Shown: positions 25,637-34,575, numbered from the stretch's first letter. The stretch: 64,000 nucleotides of DNA from Candidatus Zixiibacteriota bacterium (GCA_035574315.1 DATLYW010000045.1:32684-96683); one strand, 5' to 3'. The notes: generated by a model not told the origin, from the letters alone. Program-made: numbers and translations.

Positions 25637-28234
25637 TCAAAACCCCCCTTCCGGGCGCCGGGAGCCCTCGCAGCGCTCGACCTCGACCAGGTTGGTGACC
25701 GCCGGCGCCGTAACCGGACTTTCGGGATCCGTGAGGAAAACGTTCGGCGTGCAGCCGCGGTCGACCCCGTTTTCGTCCGGCTCGTACCACCCCCCGTGAT
25801 GGATGACGGCCAGGCCCGGCAGGAGGCGGGCGGTGACGTAGGCAGGGATCACCGCGACCCCTTTGTCGTTGAAGACCCGCACCGTGTCCCCGTCCTTGAT
25901 TCCCCGCTTCCGCGCGTCCGCCGCGCTCAGCCAGATTGCGTGGCGGTAGCAGTCGCCTCTGAGCCACGGCACGTTCCAAAACGTGCTGTGGATCCGGTAG
26001 CGGGGATAGGACGTGAGGAGCATCAGCGGAAAACGCTTCACGTCCCGGTGATCCATCCCCCGGTACGGCGGCTGGTAGGTTGCGAAAGGCGCCAGATCGC
26101 GCCAGTCGTTGGGCAGGTTGTCGATCAGCCGGCCGTGGGCGTCGAAATGGAGCCTGCCCCGCTGCGCTTCGTCGGCGACGATGTCGCTGTAGAGCTCGAT
26201 CTTGCCGCTGCGAGTCTTGAGCGGCTTTCCACCCTCGATGAATTCCTTGTAGCCGTGCCACGGCTCGTCGAAGAACTCGTCGACGTTGATGAGGCAGTCG
26301 CGCGTGAATTTCTTCCACGTCGGCGCCTTCACCCCTTCCTTCTCCAGCCTTTCCCTGAGGTCGCGGTATTCGTCCTCCAGGTACTCTTCCCAGCACGCTT
26401 CCCAGCGCTCGCCGCTGTAGTACTGGTTGTACCGCTCGCCGATTCCCAACCGCCGCGCCAGCTCCGAGTACACCCACTCGTCGTTTCTCGCTTCGCCGGG
26501 CGGCGGCACCACGCCGGGAAGAAACGTGTAGTTGGCGAAGCCGCCGTAGCCGCCGCTGTTGATGTATCGGGTCTCCAGCGTCGTGTCGGCGAGGGGAAGG
26601 AGCACGTCCGCGTAGCGCGCCATCGGCCCCATCTGCGTTCCCGCCCAGACGACGAACTCCATCCGCTCGAGCGCTTTCAGCTGGTCGTTGGTGGAGTCGG
26701 CGTTGTTGTTGAGCGTGTTGGTCCCGGCCCCGTAGTAGGTGCCCCACATGAGCATCTTCGGGTTGGGCAGCGCCTCCTCGTTCCCGACGGTCCCGTTCTC
26801 CTCCACCGGGCTGGCGACTCCTTGCCCGCCGCCGGTGCCTCCGGCCCATACCCGGGTCACCGGCCGTCCCGGCAACGCGCCGGCGCGCCAGCCGATGATC
26901 CGCTTGTATTCCTCGACGCTCATCTCTCCGGCGCGGACCTTGTCCAGCAGGAGCACCATCTGCGCCCATTTGTGGCTGCGGTACATCTTCGGCACCATGC
27001 GCTTCGGGATCTCGCCGTACGGGAGCATCACGGGGGGCTTGTGGCGAAAGCGCAGGTGAAGCGGCACCGAGCCTCCGGGAACGCCCCAGTATCCCATGAT
27101 CGCCTGCAGGCTCGCCGCTCCGCGTGCGGTGTTCTCGCCCCGGCTTTTCCGATCGATGCCGTAGCCCTTCCACAACCACGTCGGCTTTTTCCGCGCGTAG
27201 AGCCGGGCGAAGCCGCGAATGGTTTCCGCCGGAACGGCGCAGATCTTCTCCGCCCATTCCGGGGTTTTGTCGACGCCGTCGGTCTCGCCGAGGACGTGGC
27301 CCCGCCATTTCTCGAACCCGGCGACGTCCACGTACTTCTCGACGAACTCCCGGTTGTAGAGTTTTTCCTTGATCAGAACGTTGGCGACCGCCAGCATCAT
27401 CGCAGCGTCGGTGCCGGGCTTGATCGGGATCCACTGATCGGCCAGGACCTCGGCCGCCACCGTGTAGCGCGGATCGATGCAGATCACCGGCGTGCCCCGC
27501 TCCCTGGCCATGCGAATGTAGTAGGCAAGCTGGTGGCCGGGACCGAAATGCGTGATCGTCGGCTCGAAGCCCCAGAGGACGATCATCTTGGTGTGGATCA
27601 GGAAATCCGCCATGTCGTTGGAGCCTTCGCCGTAGGACCAGCCCGGCACCCCGGCCATGAGATGCATCGCCAGCCGCCCGGGATCCATCGAGCACCAGCC
27701 CCAGCCCTCCATGCCCGCGCCCCAGAGACCGAACAACCGCTCCAGGCGCGCGTTGGGCGCGTACGGCGTCACGATCGAGTACGGACCGTAGCGCTCCACG
27801 ATCTCCTTCATCTTTCCGGCAACTGTGTCCAGCGCCTCGTCCCACGAGATCCGTTCGAATCTTCCTTCGCCTCGCCGGGCCCCGCTCGCCCGCTTCATCG
27901 GGTAGAGCAGGCGGTCCGGCGACGACGCCAGCTTGTGAAAGACCCAGCCGACGGGGCAGCCGCGCAGCTGCAGCCGGTTCTTGATCAAGTCCAGATCCGA
28001 AACCACCGCGTCCTCGCGCCCCACGCCCCGGTTGTAGTGGTCGTCGGGCTCGATGGCCGTGACCGCACCGTTTTTCCGGCGCACGCGAAGGACGCACTGG
28101 CTGCCGCCGCAGTTGATCCGGCAGCCGGTGTAGACGACCTCCTCCCCCGCGTGAAGCCGCTTCAACCGGCGCACCACCGCCGCCCGCCGATTCTTCCGGG
28201 TCCGGGTGCTTATTCGCGCGCTCGTCGATGTCAC
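25637..28234 (-). CDS. DmsA-like molybdopterin oxidoreductase catalytic subunit, copy 2
   Basis: 865 residues, strongly similar to copy 1 throughout: C38-x3-C42-x4-C47 cluster motif, VPGWSYGEGSNDMADFL at the expected Ser-ligand segment, PRYTVAAEVLADQWIPIKPGTDAAMM, GKIELYSDIVADEAQRGRLHFD and VFNDKGVAVIPAYVTARLLPG. About 30 extra, Gly-rich residues interrupt the middle (around WAGGTGGGQGVASPVEE), absent from copy 1. The start is chosen as GTG 28234, seven bases after GGAGG; an upstream TTG at 28240 is too close to that site. No Tat signal and no dedicated FeS or anchor subunit. A YHS gene lies just upstream, and a substrate-binding protein gene follows after two bases. Confidence 0.87.
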   Translation of the reverse strand: MTSTSARISTRTRKNRRAAVVRRLKRLHAGEEVVYTGCRINCGGSQCVLRVRRKNGAVTAIEPDDHYNRGVGREDAVVSDLDLIKNRLQLRGCPVGWVFHKLASSPDRLLYPMKRASGARRGEGRFERISWDEALDTVAGKMKEIVERYGPYSIVTPYAPNARLERLFGLWGAGMEGWGWCSMDPGRLAMHLMAGVPGWSYGEGSNDMADFLIHTKMIVLWGFEPTITHFGPGHQLAYYIRMARERGTPVICIDPRYTVAAEVLADQWIPIKPGTDAAMMLAVANVLIKEKLYNREFVEKYVDVAGFEKWRGHVLGETDGVDKTPEWAEKICAVPAETIRGFARLYARKKPTWLWKGYGIDRKSRGENTARGAASLQAIMGYWGVPGGSVPLHLRFRHKPPVMLPYGEIPKRMVPKMYRSHKWAQMVLLLDKVRAGEMSVEEYKRIIGWRAGALPGRPVTRVWAGGTGGGQGVASPVEENGTVGNEEALPNPKMLMWGTYYGAGTNTLNNNADSTNDQLKALERMEFVVWAGTQMGPMARYADVLLPLADTTLETRYINSGGYGGFANYTFLPGVVPPPGEARNDEWVYSELARRLGIGERYNQYYSGERWEACWEEYLEDEYRDLRERLEKEGVKAPTWKKFTRDCLINVDEFFDEPWHGYKEFIEGGKPLKTRSGKIELYSDIVADEAQRGRLHFDAHGRLIDNLPNDWRDLAPFATYQPPYRGMDHRDVKRFPLMLLTSYPRYRIHSTFWNVPWLRGDCYRHAIWLSAADARKRGIKDGDTVRVFNDKGVAVIPAYVTARLLPGLAVIHHGGWYEPDENGVDRGCTPNVFLTDPESPVTAPAVTNLVEVERCEGSRRPEGGF

Positions 28235-28372
28235 TGGCAATCCTCCGGGACAGACTCACCCTTCCCCGCCCGGACCGGCGGTTTGCTTTCTCGTCGGAAC
28301 CCTCTCGCCCCGCGCGAACGATCCCGCTCCGGCGTTCAGCCGGCCGCGCGCGCCGGATCGCCGCCGGCGCGC

Positions 28373-28582
28373 TTAAGTGCGCCAGGTCTCCGAAGCCCTG
28401 GCCTTGTCGTAACCCGGCCCTCTTCCCTCGGCGACTTCGGGCGCGTACTTGTCGGGATCGCGCCGGAAGGCCGTGCGACACTGCGCCGTGCAGAAGTAAA
28501 AGATCTTGCCCCAGTAGTTGACCTTACCGCCGGGCGGCGCCTTCTCGTCGACCTCCATCTTGCACACGGGATCCGTCGCCAT
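28373..28582 (-). CDS. YHS-domain protein, copy 2
   Basis: 69 residues, paralogue of the gene at 21327: ATDPVCKMEVDEKAPPGGK, W-G-K-I-F-Y-F-C and CRTAFRRDPDKYAPE. The start at 28582 is chosen because the conserved domain begins there; upstream in-frame sequence is not conserved with copy 1. It sits between a U32-family gene and DmsA-like copy 2. Role unknown; a metal or sulfur handling role for the adjoining molybdoenzymes is inference. Confidence 0.85.
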   Translation of the reverse strand: MATDPVCKMEVDEKAPPGGKVNYWGKIFYFCTAQCRTAFRRDPDKYAPEVAEGRGPGYDKARASETWRT

Positions 28583-28678
28583 AACTCGACCCTCCAACTC
28601 CAGCGATCTGGCGATGACCATGCCATCGGACCGGCAGCAAGCCGGCGTTCCCCGCCGCAACGTCTCGCTCTCCGTTTC

Positions 28679-29758
28679 TCACGCTCCCCCGGCCGGCGGC
28701 GCCTTGAAGCTTCCGGAAGTGAACCGGAGCAGGAGGCGGTCGATGTTCTCGCCGTATCCCCGCCGATCGCCTTCCGAGACCATCGCACGCTCCAGCCATT
28801 CCTCGCAGTGGGTGCAGCCGTCGCAACCGAGGCGGCAATCCTTGTTCTTGAAAAACTCGAGGAAACCCTCCAGCCGCCGGTTGTCCAGCCCGACCGGAAA
28901 CTCGCCGAACGGGTCGACGCCGTCGAAGCCGAGGATCAGATCGTTGAGCTTCCCGCGATAGCTCCTGGCGGCGTAAGCGGCCGCCGCCTGCAGGATCCAT
29001 TCGCGGCCCTTTTCGCGCCCCGCCAGCTTGAAGCGCGCAAACCCCATCGCTTCGTACTTCGAGAGATCCTCCGGGCGGATCCAGGGCGCTTTGACCATCT
29101 CCACCGGCCGCATCGATTTCACCTGGATGCACTTCGCCAGCGAGTAGTCGAGATAACAGCCCCGGTCGAGACACTCCGCGGAGTGGCTCACGAAGTTCGC
29201 GTGGTAGTCGCGCAGCGGGCAATGGACGAGGCAGCCCAGGTTGACGATGGGCACGAGATCGCACCTCAGCTTCCGCCTCAACGTTCGCAGGAGGCGGAAG
29301 TCGCGGTTGAGGTACTCCGCGAGATAGATCGAATCGACGCCGAGGTCCTCATAGAACAACGCCTTGTCCACGCTGTCGACGTTGACGATGCTCGACAGGC
29401 TGACGCGGAGCTCCGGATAGCGGCGCTTCACCATCTCGATGACGTAGGGGTTGGTCGCCACGACGCCTTCGGCGCCGCAATCGGCGAGCCATCCCAGCCG
29501 CTGCGCCAGCCACTTCTGCCCTTCCGCGGTGAACTCCCGGTTGGCCCCGCACGAGCTGTTGAGCGTGTAATAGAAGCCGATGCCCCGGGCGCGCGCCTGC
29601 GCGATGTGCTCCTCGACCCCGACAAGATCGGCGGCGGGAAGCCACTTTTTCGCCCTCGCGCCGTGCTCTTCGGGCAGCGAGCCGTAGATCGCGCTCACCG
29701 GAATGCCGGCGAGACCGTCGAGAAGCTCCGTCTCGAACGTGGTGGGAACGACCAGCAT
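28679..29758 (-). CDS. Peptidase-U32-family protein with probable FeS cysteines
   Basis: 359 residues. U32 TIM-barrel-like pattern: YYTLNSSCGANREF, GVVATNPYVIEMVKRRYPELRVSLSSIVNVDS, YLNRDFRLLRTLRRKLRCDLVPIVNLGC and a cysteine set NLGCLVHC...ECLDRGC...AKC, plus a C-terminal CRLGCDGCTHCEEW. Characterised relatives (UbiU/UbiV, RlhA, TrhP) are [4Fe-4S] or RNA/quinone-hydroxylating proteins, UbiUV working without oxygen; proteolysis is doubtful for this family. It lies between type II alpha copy 2 and a YHS gene. No ribosome site is obvious at the ATG, but the gap to the upstream gene is only 29 bases, so translational coupling is possible. Function unknown. Confidence 0.7.
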   Translation of the reverse strand: MLVVPTTFETELLDGLAGIPVSAIYGSLPEEHGARAKKWLPAADLVGVEEHIAQARARGIGFYYTLNSSCGANREFTAEGQKWLAQRLGWLADCGAEGVVATNPYVIEMVKRRYPELRVSLSSIVNVDSVDKALFYEDLGVDSIYLAEYLNRDFRLLRTLRRKLRCDLVPIVNLGCLVHCPLRDYHANFVSHSAECLDRGCYLDYSLAKCIQVKSMRPVEMVKAPWIRPEDLSKYEAMGFARFKLAGREKGREWILQAAAAYAARSYRGKLNDLILGFDGVDPFGEFPVGLDNRRLEGFLEFFKNKDCRLGCDGCTHCEEWLERAMVSEGDRRGYGENIDRLLLRFTSGSFKAPPAGGA

Positions 29759-29787
29759 GGCGGCTTCGCGGGAGCGAGCCCCCGCCC

Positions 29788-32589
29788 TCAGACCTTTCGC
29801 ACCTCCACGCGCGTGCCCCGGTCGCTGAAGCCCGGGTAGTTGCTCATCGTTATCGGCCGGATCTGGAAATAGTCCCCGGCGAGCTCGATCGGATTCATCG
29901 GCGAGGGCATCACGCTCTTGAAATGGCGCCAGCCGTCGAACTGATAGTTCTCCCAGGCGTGGTAGATGATCACCTGGCCCGGCCTGACCGCGGGCGACAC
30001 CCCCGCCTGGACGCGGAAGGACGCGACGTCGTTCGCCACCTCCACGGTGTCGCCGTCCTCGATGCCCCGGGCGCGCGCGTCCTTTGCGCTGAGGAAGATC
30101 AACGGCCCGCCGCGCTGGAGCTGAAGCAGCAGACTCTCGTCGATCTGATCGCTGTGGATGCTCCAGCGGTGATGGCCGCCGGTGATCTTCAGCGGGTAGT
30201 CGCCGCCGGCGGCCGGCGGATCCTTGTGCACGGGGAGATCCTCGCCCAGCTCGCGGAACCATTCATGGTCGATGAGAAACTGGATGCGGCGCGTGAGCGT
30301 CGGATAGGGATCCTTGCGCTCGGTGTGCCAGGTGAGCGGCACGACGGTTTCTCCCGGGACGATGTCGCAGGTGTTGCCGATGGAGCGCATGCCGGTGCCC
30401 ACCCCCGTGTAGGCGGCGATGCCCCGTTCCTTGAACTCTTCCCAGTCCATCTGCTCGACGTTCGAGGCGTTGAGGAAAGCGTCGCGGGCGATGCCTTCCT
30501 CGTCGTCTTCGTTGTAAAGCCCGCCGAAGGTTACCCGGTCCTCCAGCCCGGCGAAGCGAAATTCCGCTCCGCTCGCGCTCTTGTAGCCTTCCACTCCTCT
30601 TTCCGCCGCGCGTTCTTCGATCTTTCTCGCCAGCAGGCAGAACATCTTCCACTCGCTCATCGAATCGTAGAGCGGCGGGGTCGCCTGGTTGACCACGTGG
30701 ACGAAAGGCTGAACCGGCATGCCCATGAGGAAGGTCGACGTCTTCTCGTACCAGCTGCAGGCGGGAAGCACGAGGTCGGCGTACATGGCGGTGGCGTTCC
30801 AGCGCCAGTCGATCGATATCAGGAGGCGAAGCTTGGGAAGGAATTTTTCGATCAACAGGTTCGTCGCCCTGGAGCGCCTGAGGAAATTCCCGCCCAAGGC
30901 GAACATGACCCGGGGCGCGGTTTGCGGTCCGGGGGAGAGAAACTGCCATTTCTTGTCGAAGGCCTCGCGGACATACTCCTTGATCGGCCGCTTGAGGTGA
31001 GGATCCCACTCCGGGTGCTCGGCGCAAAAATCGAGCACTCCGCCGTGGATGTAGTACATGAGGGAAGTCGGCGTGATGCCGCCCGACGCGAAGGCCTGAT
31101 GCACGTATTCGTAGAGGATCATCTCGTCGGTAAATCCCTCTTCGCGCCACTGGGCGAAGCGCGGATCACCGCCCGCGGCCGACAGGATGATCTGGTCGCC
31201 GCGTTTCTCCAGCCCGCCGATGGAGGTGTCGAGCCCCATCATCGGAAACGCGCTGAAGGTCGCCCCCTTCCGCCCCATGTGGCCGCAGAGCGCGAAAACG
31301 AGCAGAATCGCGCGCTCGATCAAATCGCCGTGGTAGAATTTCCCCCAGTTGGCGGTGCTGATGTTGACGACGCCACGGGCCGCGGCGATCTCCCGCGCGA
31401 GCTCCTCGATCATCCGGGCGGACACACCGGTGATCGTCGCCGCCTGTTCGGGCGTGTAGTTGCGATCGAGATGGGCGCGCAAAACCTCCATCACCGGCTT
31501 GACGGTCGCCGTTCCGTGGAGCGTCGCGACCTGGAAGCTCCCCTCGAGTGCCGGAACGAGCCCGTCGAGCGCGAGGCTTTTCCTCGGCGCCTCGGCGAGC
31601 CTGCCCGAGGCCCGGTCCCAGAAATAGAAGACATCCTCGCGGCCGCCGCTCTTCAGATCCTTTTCGCGCAGGTATCTACCCGTCGCTTCGTTGACCAGGA
31701 GCGGCATGTCGGTCTGCTCGCGCACGAAATCCTCGCGGTACAGCTTCTCCTTCAGGATGACCTGGCTCATCGCGAGAGCCAGGGCCGCGTCGCTGCCGAT
31801 GTTGACCGGAACCCAGAGATCCGCGTGGACGGCCGAGGGACTGTAGTCGGGGGAAATCGTGACGACCCTGGTACCGTTGTAGCGCGCCTCGGCGATGAAG
31901 TGATAGTTCGGCATGTTGGTATAAACCGGATTGCCGCCCCAGATGAGGATCATGTCCGAGTAGAACCAGTTGTCCGCCGAGTCCCCGACGATCACCTTCC
32001 CGAGCGTGATCGCCACGCCCTGGTGATCGTCGCCGTTGTCGGCGGTTACGTTGGATAGCGGCGCGCCGAGCGCGATGAAGAAGGCGTTGGGGCCCGTCCC
32101 CTCGCTCCCCACGTTGGACACTCGCGTGCCGCCGCACTGCACGATCGCCTCCGGCCCTTCCTTCACGGCGGTATCGATGATGGCGTCGGCGACCTCCGTC
32201 AGCGCCTCGTCCCAGCTGATCCTTTTCCATTTGCCCTCGCCGCGCTTCCCCACCCGCTTCAGAGGAAACTTGATCCTCGTCGGATCGTACATCCGGTGAA
32301 CGTAACAGGCGCCTTTCTGGCATCCCCGCGGATTGAAATCGGGCACCCGAGGATCGTTTTGCGGGGGATAGTTGGCCGCCTGCTCTTCGCGCAGAACGAC
32401 GCCATCTTTGACGTAGAGGTTGAAGTTGCAGGCCTGTTGATACCAGCAGTTGGTGAGATGCGAACCTTTGACCACCCGGTCCCAATCCCACGGATCGCGC
32501 CGGACCCTGCTCGAACGGAAATCCGTAACGGCTGGAAGGGTGGAGTCTTTCGGCGCCAGTCCTTCCAGTTCCAGCTTGAGGCGGGCCAT
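29788..32589 (-). CDS. Type II DMSO-reductase-family alpha subunit (NarG/EbdA/DdhA-like), copy 2
   Basis: 933 residues. H44-x3-C48-x5-C54 and C90 near the N-terminus; NGDDHQGVAITLG (Asp187/188) at the expected Asp molybdenum-ligand site; SDMILIWGGNPVYTNMPNYHFIAEARYNGTRVVTISPDYSPSA; LWVPVNIGSDAALALAMSQVI; C-terminal YHAWENYQFDGWRHFKS and MNPIELAGDYFQIRP. Full-length paralogue of 21684-24518. GAAAGGGG precedes ATG 32589. Order beta, chaperone, alpha upstream to downstream (33245, 32604, 29788) marks it as the main alpha of that complex. Lacks a Tat signal, so the complex is probably cytoplasmic like NarGH. No gamma (heme b) subunit is seen. Substrate unknown. Confidence 0.88.
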   Translation of the reverse strand: MARLKLELEGLAPKDSTLPAVTDFRSSRVRRDPWDWDRVVKGSHLTNCWYQQACNFNLYVKDGVVLREEQAANYPPQNDPRVPDFNPRGCQKGACYVHRMYDPTRIKFPLKRVGKRGEGKWKRISWDEALTEVADAIIDTAVKEGPEAIVQCGGTRVSNVGSEGTGPNAFFIALGAPLSNVTADNGDDHQGVAITLGKVIVGDSADNWFYSDMILIWGGNPVYTNMPNYHFIAEARYNGTRVVTISPDYSPSAVHADLWVPVNIGSDAALALAMSQVILKEKLYREDFVREQTDMPLLVNEATGRYLREKDLKSGGREDVFYFWDRASGRLAEAPRKSLALDGLVPALEGSFQVATLHGTATVKPVMEVLRAHLDRNYTPEQAATITGVSARMIEELAREIAAARGVVNISTANWGKFYHGDLIERAILLVFALCGHMGRKGATFSAFPMMGLDTSIGGLEKRGDQIILSAAGGDPRFAQWREEGFTDEMILYEYVHQAFASGGITPTSLMYYIHGGVLDFCAEHPEWDPHLKRPIKEYVREAFDKKWQFLSPGPQTAPRVMFALGGNFLRRSRATNLLIEKFLPKLRLLISIDWRWNATAMYADLVLPACSWYEKTSTFLMGMPVQPFVHVVNQATPPLYDSMSEWKMFCLLARKIEERAAERGVEGYKSASGAEFRFAGLEDRVTFGGLYNEDDEEGIARDAFLNASNVEQMDWEEFKERGIAAYTGVGTGMRSIGNTCDIVPGETVVPLTWHTERKDPYPTLTRRIQFLIDHEWFRELGEDLPVHKDPPAAGGDYPLKITGGHHRWSIHSDQIDESLLLQLQRGGPLIFLSAKDARARGIEDGDTVEVANDVASFRVQAGVSPAVRPGQVIIYHAWENYQFDGWRHFKSVMPSPMNPIELAGDYFQIRPITMSNYPGFSDRGTRVEVRKV

Positions 32590-32603
32590 GCCATTTCCCC
32601 TTT

Positions 32604-33245
32604 CTACGCCGCCAAATGCGCCAGATCTCGCGCGCAGAACTCGGCCGCGAGCCGCGCCATCTCCGGATAGAACGGCGCCTTGTTCGCGCCCACCTTGTCC
32701 GCAACCGCCGAGACGAACTCGTTCAAATGAAAGCGCAAAAAGTCGCGCTGGGCTTCGCGGTACGGACGCCTGCTCTCGCCCCTGACCTCCGCCTCTGCTT
32801 CCTTGAAGGTGAGAACGTGCATGAATTCCAGCTCCGAGGCCAGGTGGTCCGGGCGATCGCGCTTTTCCCCGGAAAGGCGCAGGCCGAAGAAGTGGTAGAA
32901 GCGCAGCACCTCCTCCATGACCTTCAAACGGCCGCCGCCGTACTCCCCCTCGTAGAGCGGAGCCGGCGGCCCGTGCTCTCCTCCGATCTCGAAGAGCGCC
33001 ATGTAGGCGCTTTGGAAGGCCTCGTAGCTCAGGTCGGTTCCGCGTCCGAGCGTACCGGGCCGAAGGCCCTGGAAGGGGAGAAGCCCGATCGCTGTCAGTG
33101 CCTCGGCCGCCAGATCCCCCGCCTGAATCTGCCGGTACCGCTCCGCCGAGGGGAAGCGGAAAGCCCGGGAGAACAACGCGTAGAGGCGGCTGCGGCCGCC
33201 GATGGCCGTCTGCTCGGTTCCGTCGAGCTCTAGTTCAGTTTGCAT
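32604..33245 (-). CDS. TorD/NarJ-type molybdoenzyme assembly chaperone
   Basis: 213 residues, mainly helical. YALFSRAFRFPSAERYRQIQ near the start, the LYEGEYGGGRLKVMEEVLRFYHFFGLRL block, PDHLASELEFMHVLTFKE and FLRFHLNEFVSAVADKV follow the DMSO-reductase chaperone superfamily (TorD, NarJ, DdhD, EbdD); P-D-H-L-x2-E-L-E-F is the family's key motif. It holds the apo alpha subunit for cofactor insertion. The ATG at 33245 overlaps the stop of the beta gene (TAATG). It is the only such chaperone in the window, though five further catalytic subunits are encoded here. Confidence 0.9.
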   Translation of the reverse strand: MQTELELDGTEQTAIGGRSRLYALFSRAFRFPSAERYRQIQAGDLAAEALTAIGLLPFQGLRPGTLGRGTDLSYEAFQSAYMALFEIGGEHGPPAPLYEGEYGGGRLKVMEEVLRFYHFFGLRLSGEKRDRPDHLASELEFMHVLTFKEAEAEVRGESRRPYREAQRDFLRFHLNEFVSAVADKVGANKAPFYPEMARLAAEFCARDLAHLAA

Positions 33246-34273
33246 TACGCCTGGACCTCGCTGGGGTCTCTGGGAAAAGGACCCAAAAGCTCCTGCCACC
33301 TGCGCGCGATCAGGATGTCCATCAGCTCGGATTCTTCTTTTTTTCTTTTCTTCTCCAGCTCGGCCTTGAGCCGGTCGAGGGCGGCGTCAAGCTCCGAACC
33401 GAACAGTTTGCGAAGGTACCCGGCAGGAATTCGCGGTTGGGAGGGATCGACGTTGCCGTCGGGATCCAGCCGGGGCGGCGCCAGCGGTGGGACGTAGTAG
33501 ACGTTCGGTCTGGTGCCGAACTCCGCGTGCAAGGGGAGCGCCACCTTCCATTCCTTGACCAGCTTGTGCACGGGCCCGCCGGTATCGTCCAGGAAGCCGA
33601 CCCAGATACAGCGCCCGGGGCACTGCCGCACGCAGGCGGGAGCCACCTCACGCTCCATGCGGGAAACGCAGGCATCGCATTTTTGCGCCACCCCGCGCAC
33701 CGGGTTCAGATAGACTTCCTTGTAGGGGCAGCCCTTCATGCAGACGGGGTCGGCGCAGCTCCCGCACTTGCTCTCGTCGGCCACGAGCACGACCCCGTCG
33801 GCTTCGCGCTTGACGATGGCCCCGTGCGGACAGGCATCGGCGCAAGCCGGACGGCCGCAGTGATTGCACATGCGCGGCATGTAGAAAAAATAGGCGTTGG
33901 GGTACTCTCCGCTGGCGATATCCTCTTCCCAGTTGGGCCCCCACTCCGGCTTTTCTCTGGGCGCGAGGTGGACCTCGCTGCCCCGACCTCCATAGAAGAC
34001 CTCCTCGTAATTGAATTGCATGGGCTTGCCGTAGTCCGCCTCCTCGGGTCTTCTACCGAGCTTGACGGTCCCGTCGCCGTTATAGCCGCCCCCCATCGCC
34101 TCCCAGTCTCTGGGATAGCCCCTGCCCGGCATCGTGTTGACCTTCATCCACCACATGTGGTCCATGCCTTTGTCGTTGGTCCAGAGAGTCTTGCAGGCGA
34201 TCGTGCAGGTGTGACAGCCCATGCACTTGTTCAGGTCGATCACGAACGCGATTTGTCTTTTGGGCTCGGGCAT
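33245..34273 (-). CDS. Type II molybdoenzyme beta subunit (NarH/EbdB/DdhB-like)
   Basis: 342 residues, an FeS electron conduit for the alpha subunit. First cluster CMGCHTCTIACK (about 17-28); a NarH-like insertion with WMKVNTMPGRGYPRDWEAMGGGY and PNWEEDIASGEYPNAYFFYMPRMCNHC; then CNHCGRPACADACP, CGSCADPVCMKGCP, and KCDACVSRMEREVAPACVRQCPGRC. The C-terminal tail is Lys/Glu-rich and probably helical (about 295-325). GAGGGGGG lies just before ATG 34273. It is the first gene of the 20-kb minus-strand run, 280 bases downstream of a sigma-54-like site. Confidence 0.93.
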   Translation of the reverse strand: MPEPKRQIAFVIDLNKCMGCHTCTIACKTLWTNDKGMDHMWWMKVNTMPGRGYPRDWEAMGGGYNGDGTVKLGRRPEEADYGKPMQFNYEEVFYGGRGSEVHLAPREKPEWGPNWEEDIASGEYPNAYFFYMPRMCNHCGRPACADACPHGAIVKREADGVVLVADESKCGSCADPVCMKGCPYKEVYLNPVRGVAQKCDACVSRMEREVAPACVRQCPGRCIWVGFLDDTGGPVHKLVKEWKVALPLHAEFGTRPNVYYVPPLAPPRLDPDGNVDPSQPRIPAGYLRKLFGSELDAALDRLKAELEKKRKKEESELMDILIARRWQELLGPFPRDPSEVQA

Positions 34274-34552
34274 GCGACCCCCCTCGCGGATCGAAAAAAG
34301 AACTCCCGGTCCTCACGCCGAACCGGGCGAGAACCGCCGCATTCCGGATGCCTGGAACGGCTCGGCCAGGCGGACTTCCAGTATGCTGGTGAGCTCGTGA
34401 CTATGCAGACATCGCATCATGGGGCTCGTGGCCGAGACTTTCGAATCGCGGTCCAACGGTTCCTCTCCGGGTCCCGGTCCCCGCTTTCGATGGATGTCTG
34501 CCCGCCAACGAAACTCCTTCAGTGGTGCCGTCCTGCTGGCCAGAAAACGGCG

Positions 34553-34568
34553 AGCATAAGTTGTGCCA
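34553..34568 (-). promoter_or_regulatory. Sigma-54-like -24/-12 element, minus strand
   Basis: On the minus strand the sequence reads TGGCACAACTTATGCT. The -24 half TGGCAC is a perfect match and GG to GC spacing is the required 12; the -12 half has TGC with one departure from TTGCW. It would drive the beta/chaperone/alpha operon starting at 34273, leaving a leader of roughly 270 bases. Confidence 0.5.
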
Positions 34569-34575
34569 CCTCAAA

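Noticed and set aside
28234..28481. N-terminal extension joining the DmsA-like gene to the upstream frame
   Set aside because: The longer frame reads through in a different phase; GGAGG and similarity to copy 1 support a start at 28234.
25796..29839. 1347-codon plus-strand open frame opposite the DmsA-like, YHS and U32 genes
   Set aside because: Antisense shadow of three supported genes, low-complexity composition.
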